From assembly GCA_012523635.1 (NCBI GenBank), contig JAAYTX010000105.1:1-40365 (forward strand): 40,365 bases of DNA. The letters are read 5' to 3'. Each line of letters opens with the position of its first letter. Position 1 is the stretch's first letter. Positions 33,945 through 40,365 of this stretch are shown piece after piece. Source of the DNA: Elusimicrobiota bacterium. GTDB taxonomy: Bacteria; Elusimicrobiota; Elusimicrobia; Elusimicrobiales; Elusimicrobiaceae. The notes beneath the pieces are model-generated. The model had not been told where the DNA came from. It worked only from the letters and a program-made list of their open reading frames with translations, and made no database searches. Both the position numbers and the translations under genes were made by a program.

Positions 33945-35261
33945 ATGAAAACCTTGCGCCTTCTTTCAAACAAAATACTGCCCCTGGCACTGCTGTCGTC
34001 CCTGTTTGCGTCCGCAGCTTGGGCGGTCGACCTAGCCCCTCGCGAAGCGCTGGTAAAGCAGAATCCAAAAAATCCAGAAGCCCGCCTGAATCTGGGCTGG
34101 GGCTATTATGAAAACGGGCAGAAGGACAATGCGGAAGCGGAATTCAAAACCGCACTCGCGCTCAACCCCGACTATACAGACGCCTATGCGGCGCTTGGCA
34201 ACCTCTACAAAGAAAAAGGCGATGCCAAGACCTACGAAACCTATTTCCGGAAGGGCCTGGCGGCGGCAACCAAGAAAAAAGGCAGCGAGAAAGCAGCCCT
34301 CTCTGATATGCATTCTGCCATCAACTACTCTTCTTACGGCTGGCTACTGCGCGATTCCGGCAAAAAAGCCCAGGCCCTTGAGATGTTCAAGGCCGCAGTA
34401 ACGTCAGACCCTAAAAATCCCGCTCACTACGAAACACTGGCCTCAGTTTATTCCTGGGACAACAAACCGGAGGAAGCGTTGAAGTGGTTCAAACAGGGCC
34501 TGGCCATGGCCGCAAAGATAAAAGGCTCTGAACAAGCTGTGCTTTCCGACATGAATTCTCCGCTCAACTATCTTGCACTCGGCAGGCTCTATCTGGAGAT
34601 GAAACAGCCGGACAAAGCCGAAGACAACCTGCTTCAGGCGGTTAAACTGCAGCCCGAGAATATCAGCGCCCTCTGCGCGCTGAGCGAAGTATACCTTGCA
34701 AAAGGCAACGCCGCCCAATATCTGGCGCAAATGAAGCGCGCCATGGCTGCCGCGATAAAGCAGAAGGGCAGCGAAAAAGCCGCGCTTTCCGACATGTCGC
34801 AGCCAGTCAATTATCTCTCAATGGGCTGGGCTTTCCGCCAGGCCGGAGATTATGACAACGCCATCCGCATGATGAAAGAAGCTCTAGCGGTTCAGCCTGA
34901 CAACATGGACGCCTACATGGCGATAGCTTCCGCCTATCAGGACCAGAACAAAACATCGGAGGGCGCCGCCTGGATGCAGAAGGCGCTGGGAACCAAGGCC
35001 CGCAAAAAAGGAAGCGAGAAAGCCGCTCTTTCCGATTTCTCCTCACAGCCAAATTACACCTCAATGGGCGAGTTCTACCTTAAGGCCAAGCAATACACCA
35101 AAGCGGCCGAAATGTTCGAAGCCGCGGCTAAAATACAACCCGACGAATCCTCTCACTACAAGGCGGTTTCCGACTGCTACGCCGCACAGGCGCGTTACGA
35201 CCTGGCCCTGGAGTGGATCAAAAAAGCCATCACGGTGGAACTTAAAAAAAGCAAATCCTGA
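33945..35261 (+). CDS. Secreted TPR protein with an 81-residue compound repeat
   Basis: This 438-residue protein starts with a signal peptide (LLSNKILPLALLSSLFASAA, likely cleaved after AWA). The rest is a chain of tetratricopeptide repeats (for example PEARLNLGWGYYENGQKDNA). A distinctive insert, KGSEKAALSDM followed by NY, appears at residues 112, 193, 274 and 355, an exact period of 81. Each unit holds two TPRs plus the insert. It is likely a periplasmic scaffold for protein-protein contacts. It has its own promoter and is followed by a membrane protein that also carries TPRs. Confidence 0.85.
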   Translation: MKTLRLLSNKILPLALLSSLFASAAWAVDLAPREALVKQNPKNPEARLNLGWGYYENGQKDNAEAEFKTALALNPDYTDAYAALGNLYKEKGDAKTYETYFRKGLAAATKKKGSEKAALSDMHSAINYSSYGWLLRDSGKKAQALEMFKAAVTSDPKNPAHYETLASVYSWDNKPEEALKWFKQGLAMAAKIKGSEQAVLSDMNSPLNYLALGRLYLEMKQPDKAEDNLLQAVKLQPENISALCALSEVYLAKGNAAQYLAQMKRAMAAAIKQKGSEKAALSDMSQPVNYLSMGWAFRQAGDYDNAIRMMKEALAVQPDNMDAYMAIASAYQDQNKTSEGAAWMQKALGTKARKKGSEKAALSDFSSQPNYTSMGEFYLKAKQYTKAAEMFEAAAKIQPDESSHYKAVSDCYAAQARYDLALEWIKKAITVELKKSKS

Positions 35262-35318
35262 CACTGACGGCCTTGCCGCGCGCCCATCTCCGCGCCGAGG
35301 CTACTTTGTCGCCTGCCA

Positions 35319-37319
35319 ATGCTTAATCTAGCCGCTTATACGGCCAAACTTACGCAAAAGTTCAGAGACTGGGGCCCATTTCTGGCTGCGGCTGCCCCGT
35401 GCCTGCTGGCATGCCTTCTTTACACAAACTCTCTTCACAACCAGCTTATCTGGGACGACGCAATATATGTCGGGGCAGACCCCTTCATACGCCAGCCGAA
35501 AAACCTTTTTGTAGTGCTGAATCCGGCCAACCTGTGGTATGTGCTGCCGGTGTCCAACTCCTCGCGGCCGATATGGCTGGCCTCGGCCATAATGGACCTG
35601 TCCGCGTCAGGCGGAGAGTTCGCGCCGATGCGCATGACCAATCTTCTGATAAATGGCTTCAACGCTTCGCTAGTCTATTGCGCGGCGCTGTTGATAAGCG
35701 CCAGCCCAATGGCGGCGCTTGCCTCCGCCCTGCTGTTTGCGGCTCATCCGCTCCACACGAAAAATGTGAATATAATCTCATTCCGCACCCATATGCTTGC
35801 TCTGGCCTTTCTGCTGGCAGGCTTTATTTTCAGACAATTGGCCAGACAACAGGATCGCAGGAGCACAACTGTTATCTGCAATGCAATAGCCCTGTTTTCG
35901 CTGCTGCTTTCAATGCTTTCGCATGAAATAGGAGTAGTGGGACTGCCGATATTGGTGGCTTACGAACTGCTTAACCGCAAAAATGCGCCGCAAATCCAGC
36001 CAGCCACGCAACAACAACCGCCTCAGCCGCCTCAACCCAGCGCCAAAACGCCAATTGGCTGGCTTCTGCTATTGGCGCTATTATTATCCTTCTTCACTAT
36101 CTACCGTTTGCCGCGCGCCGGCTACGACATAGGCCCTGTGAAAGACACGCTTACCCCCCTCTCTGACACCATGAAAAAACACGGCATAATGCCGCCGACC
36201 CCAACGCCACTTGACGTTGATACCGTCCGTTCCCAGATAGTGCCGCCGGGACTGCCGCCATGGCATGCCGTTTACGAGTCTCGCTACTCCAATTTCCTCA
36301 CCATGTCGCGGATATTCGGAGAGTATCTCCTGAAAATGGTTCTCCCTTATCCGCTTCAGGGCGACTACAGCCCGCGCATCTCTTCGTCTTTGGCGGACTG
36401 GCGCATATGGTTTTCCTGGGCAGGCTGGATTGCTCTCGGGACACTTTGCTGGCGTTTTCGCGCGTCATCTCCATTGATTCCGGCGGGCTTCGTCTGGCTG
36501 GCTATTTCCATGCTCCCCATGAGCAATATCATCCGCCTCTACAATATCGAGGCCGAACGCTATCTCTATCTGCCCTCGGCCGGATTCTGCATGATGTGCG
36601 GCGGTTTCCTTCACGCATGGGCTTCGCGCCTGCGCAGGCCTGCAGCAGTCACGACCGCAATACTGATTCCAATACTCCTGGCCTGGGGCGCCGTTACAAT
36701 CGCCAGAAACCGGGACTATAAAGATGCCAGAGCCTTTTTCAGCTCTATCATCAGGCAGGATGCCCAGGTGGGCCGGGCCTTGACCAATCTGGCCCACTAC
36801 CATATAGGGCGGCAAGAGTACCCTGAAGCCAGAAAACTTCTGGCTCAGGCCATAACCGTGTATCCGCAAGGCTCCGAGGCGCGCACCACGCTGGCGGACA
36901 TGAACGTAGCGTTGAAAGACTATCCGTCGGCGCTTGAAACACTGCAGCCGCTGATGACAAAGGGCGGCGACCTCTCACAGAAAGCCAGACATCTGCATGC
37001 TATCATCATGGGTGAAACCGGGAAAACATCCGAAGCTGTCAAAGAGCTATGCGACGCTCTTGACCTATGGCCCGACAGCGTGCCTCTCCTGACCTCGCTG
37101 GCTTTCTACAGCATTAAGCAGAGGGAACCTGAAATTTTTCTCCGCAAGTTGGCGAAAACTGACAAGCGCCACACCTCAGAAAGCGTGAAATGCTACGGGG
37201 CCATGGCTTATTTCCAGACCGGACAGCCCAACGAAGCCAAAGCCATGCTGGGCTTCATGACAGAGGAAAAACGCAGCGCCTGCCTGTCAAAAATAAGGCA
37301 AGGCACAGTGCAGCCATAA
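35319..37319 (+). CDS. Polytopic GT-C-like membrane protein with C-terminal TPRs
   Basis: This 666-residue protein has roughly ten membrane segments in its first 460 residues and TPR units thereafter ([20 protein letters not shown], then later repeats). The start resembles TMTC or mannosyltransferase-like GT-C proteins: [12 protein letters not shown] with an Asp pair in the first loop, [20 protein letters not shown] and [28 protein letters not shown]. Such enzymes use lipid-linked sugars to glycosylate proteins outside the membrane. Activity here is inferred only. No clear ribosome-binding site precedes the ATG. The uvrA start follows one base after the stop. Confidence 0.78.
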   Translation: MLNLAAYTAKLTQKFRDWGPFLAAAAPCLLACLLYTNSLHNQLIWDDAIYVGADPFIRQPKNLFVVLNPANLWYVLPVSNSSRPIWLASAIMDLSASGGEFAPMRMTNLLINGFNASLVYCAALLISASPMAALASALLFAAHPLHTKNVNIISFRTHMLALAFLLAGFIFRQLARQQDRRSTTVICNAIALFSLLLSMLSHEIGVVGLPILVAYELLNRKNAPQIQPATQQQPPQPPQPSAKTPIGWLLLLALLLSFFTIYRLPRAGYDIGPVKDTLTPLSDTMKKHGIMPPTPTPLDVDTVRSQIVPPGLPPWHAVYESRYSNFLTMSRIFGEYLLKMVLPYPLQGDYSPRISSSLADWRIWFSWAGWIALGTLCWRFRASSPLIPAGFVWLAISMLPMSNIIRLYNIEAERYLYLPSAGFCMMCGGFLHAWASRLRRPAAVTTAILIPILLAWGAVTIARNRDYKDARAFFSSIIRQDAQVGRALTNLAHYHIGRQEYPEARKLLAQAITVYPQGSEARTTLADMNVALKDYPSALETLQPLMTKGGDLSQKARHLHAIIMGETGKTSEAVKELCDALDLWPDSVPLLTSLAFYSIKQREPEIFLRKLAKTDKRHTSESVKCYGAMAYFQTGQPNEAKAMLGFMTEEKRSACLSKIRQGTVQP

Positions 37320-37320
37320 C

Positions 37321-40170
37321 ATGCAAAACATCAAGATAAGCGGCGCCAGGCAGCACAACCTGAAAAACATCTCGCTGGAAATCCCCCGCGGCAAGCTGGT
37401 GGTGGTGACCGGGCTTTCCGGCTCGGGCAAGTCCAGCCTTGCATTCGACACCATCTACGCCGAAGGCCAGCGGCGGTATGTGGAAAGCCTGTCCGCCTAT
37501 GCCAGACAGTTTCTGGAACTGATGGAAAAGCCGGACGTGGACCACATTGAGGGCCTTTCCCCCTCCATCTCGATAGAGCAGCATTCGCCATCCCATAATC
37601 CGCGCTCGACTGTGGCCACCGTGACCGAGATATACGACTATTTCAGGCTGCTGTACGCCAGAACCGGAAAGCGCAGCTGCCATCAGTGCGGACGCCCCGT
37701 GCAAAAATGGTCGCGCCAGGAAATACTATCGGATCTGCGCGCCAAATTCAGCGGCAAAACCGTCTATTTGCTGGCGCCGCTGGTCAGCGGCAAAACAGGC
37801 AGCTACGAGGAACTTTTTTCGCGTTTGAAAAAATCAGGCTACGCCAAAGTACGCGTTGACGGACAGCTGCACGAACTGGGCTCGGTTCCGGCCCTTGCCC
37901 GCTATAAGAAACACGACATAGAACTGCTGGTGGACGAACTGGCTGTCTCCGCGGATGAAGCGGAACGCCTTACCGACTCGTTGGAAAACGCGCTGGGCCA
38001 GTCCAAAGGCCTGCTGCTGGCGCAGGAGAAAACGCCGGGCAAAGCCAAAACGCCGGCCGCCGCGTTCCTCTACAGCGAACATAACGCCTGCCCGCATTGC
38101 GCCATAGGCTTCCAGGAAACTGAACCCAGGCTCTTCTCTTTCAACTCGCCGCATGGAGCCTGTCCTGAATGCGACGGCCTTGGCATAAAGACGGAGATAG
38201 CCGAGGAACTGGTAGTACCGGACCCCTCCCTCTCCATACGCAACGGCGCCGTGGCAGCATGGTCCAACCCAATCACCACCAGGACAAGTCGCTGGAAAGG
38301 TTCCTGGGGCTCGTATTACATGGACATTCTGCGGCAGGTGTGCCGCGCCAGCTCAATCCCGGAAAATGCCCCCTGGAAAACCCTGACCCGCGCCCAGAAG
38401 GACATAATACTCTACGGCAAAGGCGCCACCTACCGCTCGCCATGGGGCGGAGACAAGGAATTTGAGGGAGTCATAGGCAACCTGCAAAGGCGGCACTCCG
38501 AATCCGAATCAGAATTCGTGCGCGAAGAGGTTTATCACCGGTACATGCGGGAGCGCCAGTGCCCGGCCTGCCGCGGTGCGCGCCTGAAACCCGAAGCGCT
38601 GGCCGTAACTGTGGGCGGGAAAAACATCGCGGAACTGTCGGCGATGGCGGTTTCAGAATGCCTGGGATTTTTTCAGAACCTGCAACTGGATTCCCGCAAC
38701 GGCAAAATAGCGGTGCAGATTTTAAAGGAGATAAAAGCGCGGCTGGGGTTTCTCGCCAGCGTGGGTCTTACATATCTGACGCTGGACAGACGTTCCGAAA
38801 CGCTCTCCGGCGGAGAGTCCCAGCGCATACACCTTGCCACGCAGATAGGCTCGGGCCTTACAGGAGTGCTGTACGTCCTGGACGAACCCACCATAGGCCT
38901 GCACCCGCGGGACAACACCCGCCTGCTCCAGACCCTTAAAACTCTGCGCGACCTGGACAATACCCTTATCATTGTGGAACATGACGCCGAGACCATACGC
39001 ACGGCGGACTGGGTGGTGGATTTGGGCCCCGGCGCGGGGGAACACGGCGGACGCATAGTCGCTCAGGGCACCCCGGCGGACATCATGTCCGACCCGAATT
39101 CCCTTACAGGGCTCTACCTGAGCGGCGGAAAAAAGGACACTCAGGCCTCGCGCGCCAGAAAACCCGGCGGCAAATACCTGTGCATCAACGGCGCTTCCCA
39201 GTTCAACCTGAAGAATATCGACGTGAAAATTCCTCTTGGCCTGTTTGTGAGCGTCACCGGGGTATCCGGCTCCGGCAAATCGACGCTTGTGCACGAAATA
39301 CTGTACAAAGCAATGGCAAAGCATTTTTACGGCGCCAAGGAACTGCCCGGAGCACACAAATCCATAAAAGGCCTTGAGCACATCAGCAAGGCCATCATAG
39401 TGGATCAGTCGCCTATAGGACGCACGCCCCGCTCAAACCCTGCCACATACACCGGACTCTTCGGCCCGATACGGGAACTGTTCAGCCGGCTGCCGGAAGC
39501 CCGCAGGCGCGGATACCAGGCCGGGCGCTTCTCATTCAACGTAAAAGGCGGGCGCTGCGAAAAATGCCAGGGCGACGGCACCATCAGGATACAGATGCAG
39601 TTTCTGCCGGACATACACATAGTGTGCGAAGAATGCGCAGGGCAGCGCTTCAACCCCGACACCCTTGCGGTCAAATACAAAGGCAAAAGCATCGCAGAAG
39701 TGCTGGACATGAGCGTAAGCCAGGCGCTTGAATTCTTCGGCCCGGTGCCCGGCGTCACAAACACTCTTAAAACCCTTGAAGAAGTGGGGCTTGGCTACAT
39801 AAAGTTGGGCCAAAGCGCCACCACGCTTTCCGGCGGAGAGGCCCAGCGCGTAAAGCTGGCGTCTGAACTCTGCCGCCGCTCCAGCGGAGGCGCGCTATAT
39901 GTTCTGGACGAGCCCACCACCGGGCTGCACTTTGCAGACGTGGAAAAACTGCTGCAAGTGCTGCACAAGCTTGTGGACAACGGCAACACGGTGCTGGTGA
40001 TAGAACACAATCTGGAAGTCATTAAAACCTCTGATTGGATACTGGACCTGGGCCCCGAAGGCGGAAACGCAGGCGGGGAAATAGTGGCCCAGGGCTCGCC
40101 GGACAAGATAATGGCCTGCGCCGCTTCGCATACCGGACGCTACCTCAAAGCCGAACAGGATGCCGGATGA
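37321..40170 (+). CDS. uvrA: Excinuclease ABC subunit A
   Basis: This 949-residue protein has the full UvrA layout. The first Walker A is [10 protein letters not shown] (31-40), followed by zinc-finger cysteines (CHQCG, CPHC...CPECDGLG) and the first ABC signature [12 protein letters not shown]. The second Walker A is GVSGSGKST (from 647), followed by the second zinc module (CEKCQGDG...CEECAGQRF) and [12 protein letters not shown] with a Walker [14 protein letters not shown]. It recognises bulky DNA lesions with UvrB in nucleotide excision repair. Length matches the family (about 940). The stop overlaps the next start (ATGA). Confidence 0.98.
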   Translation: MQNIKISGARQHNLKNISLEIPRGKLVVVTGLSGSGKSSLAFDTIYAEGQRRYVESLSAYARQFLELMEKPDVDHIEGLSPSISIEQHSPSHNPRSTVATVTEIYDYFRLLYARTGKRSCHQCGRPVQKWSRQEILSDLRAKFSGKTVYLLAPLVSGKTGSYEELFSRLKKSGYAKVRVDGQLHELGSVPALARYKKHDIELLVDELAVSADEAERLTDSLENALGQSKGLLLAQEKTPGKAKTPAAAFLYSEHNACPHCAIGFQETEPRLFSFNSPHGACPECDGLGIKTEIAEELVVPDPSLSIRNGAVAAWSNPITTRTSRWKGSWGSYYMDILRQVCRASSIPENAPWKTLTRAQKDIILYGKGATYRSPWGGDKEFEGVIGNLQRRHSESESEFVREEVYHRYMRERQCPACRGARLKPEALAVTVGGKNIAELSAMAVSECLGFFQNLQLDSRNGKIAVQILKEIKARLGFLASVGLTYLTLDRRSETLSGGESQRIHLATQIGSGLTGVLYVLDEPTIGLHPRDNTRLLQTLKTLRDLDNTLIIVEHDAETIRTADWVVDLGPGAGEHGGRIVAQGTPADIMSDPNSLTGLYLSGGKKDTQASRARKPGGKYLCINGASQFNLKNIDVKIPLGLFVSVTGVSGSGKSTLVHEILYKAMAKHFYGAKELPGAHKSIKGLEHISKAIIVDQSPIGRTPRSNPATYTGLFGPIRELFSRLPEARRRGYQAGRFSFNVKGGRCEKCQGDGTIRIQMQFLPDIHIVCEECAGQRFNPDTLAVKYKGKSIAEVLDMSVSQALEFFGPVPGVTNTLKTLEEVGLGYIKLGQSATTLSGGEAQRVKLASELCRRSSGGALYVLDEPTTGLHFADVEKLLQVLHKLVDNGNTVLVIEHNLEVIKTSDWILDLGPEGGNAGGEIVAQGSPDKIMACAASHTGRYLKAEQDAG

Positions 40171-40365
40171 GCTGGCTCAAGGAATTGCTGGCAAGCAGGC
40201 TGCTGGTGCTTGAAACACTGTGCATAGTGGTGCTCTTTTCACATGCGTTCCTTCTGCCGGTGCCGCTGGTCACACAGGAATCAGCCCTGCTGGACGGCAG
40301 CCCCCCGTCCGCGTCGGCGACGCGGCAGACCATAATCCAAACCGCCGGGCCGCTTCCGTCGCTGA
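40167..40365 (+). CDS. N-terminus of a membrane-anchored protein (cut by window end)
   Basis: The ORF starts at an ATG overlapping the uvrA stop and runs 66 codons to the window edge without a stop. It begins [30 protein letters not shown], a single hydrophobic segment near the N-terminus. A Ser/Pro/Ala-rich linker follows (DGSPPSASATRQT). This suggests a membrane anchor or signal anchor with a flexible periplasmic linker. The family cannot be told from this part. Confidence 0.65.
   Translation, partial: MSWLKELLASRLLVLETLCIVVLFSHAFLLPVPLVTQESALLDGSPPSASATRQTIIQTAGPLPSL

Noticed and set aside
1-40365. CRISPR arrays, insertion sequences, phage genes
   Set aside because: No spaced direct repeats, transposase, integrase or phage structural genes were seen on reading the window.

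Overview
The window looks like a chromosomal piece of a GC-rich, Gram-negative, probably anaerobic bacterium. My best guess is Elusimicrobiota or a similar little-cultured phylum. The reasons are heavy use of the ATA isoleucine codon despite high GC, many radical SAM enzymes, hydrogenase-maturation and molybdenum-hydroxylase genes, and a predicted outer-membrane barrel protein. The placement comes from codon style and gene content only; no phylogeny was run. Genes are tightly packed, many with 4-base ATGA stop/start overlaps. Several sigma70-type promoters can be read directly.

Region A (about 186-18520, all + strand) is the standout. It starts with two glycosyltransferase-type genes, then alternates one more glycosyltransferase with eight radical SAM genes carrying ten CxxxCxxC radical SAM cores, and ends with a DegT-family PLP aminotransferase and a split transketolase pair. 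Two of the radical SAM proteins (930 and 975 aa) share an unusual architecture: a B12-binding-like domain, a first radical SAM core, a TPR-like linker, a second radical SAM core and a SPASM-like Cys tail. Each is followed by a free-standing SPASM-type radical SAM protein, as if a two-gene module had been duplicated. No RiPP precursor gene is visible and glycosyltransferases are interleaved, so I infer a pathway making or decorating an unusual (amino)sugar or surface glycan. This is the best candidate for an undescribed system.

Region B (18565-21075) holds a tRNA-Gly(GCC) with its own promoter and terminator, a predicted outer-membrane protein and an acyltransferase-3 membrane enzyme. Region C (21092-23886, - strand) is a transglutaminase-like protein, a DUF350 membrane protein and an M29 aminopeptidase. 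Region D (23920-30597, + strand) is a molybdenum hydroxylase locus: mocA, xdhC, a hairpin-rich leader, the FAD, 2Fe-2S and molybdopterin subunits, then surE and a small membrane protein. The molybdopterin subunit carries an in-frame TAA.

Region E (30626-33006, - strand) is hypCDE. It is divergent from Region F (+ strand): a membrane-anchored SUMF1-fold protein lacking the catalytic cysteine pair, a secreted TPR protein built on an exact 81-residue period, a polytopic membrane protein with C-terminal TPRs, uvrA, and the start of one more membrane protein cut by the window edge. No intergenic stretch above 300 bases lacks a feature.
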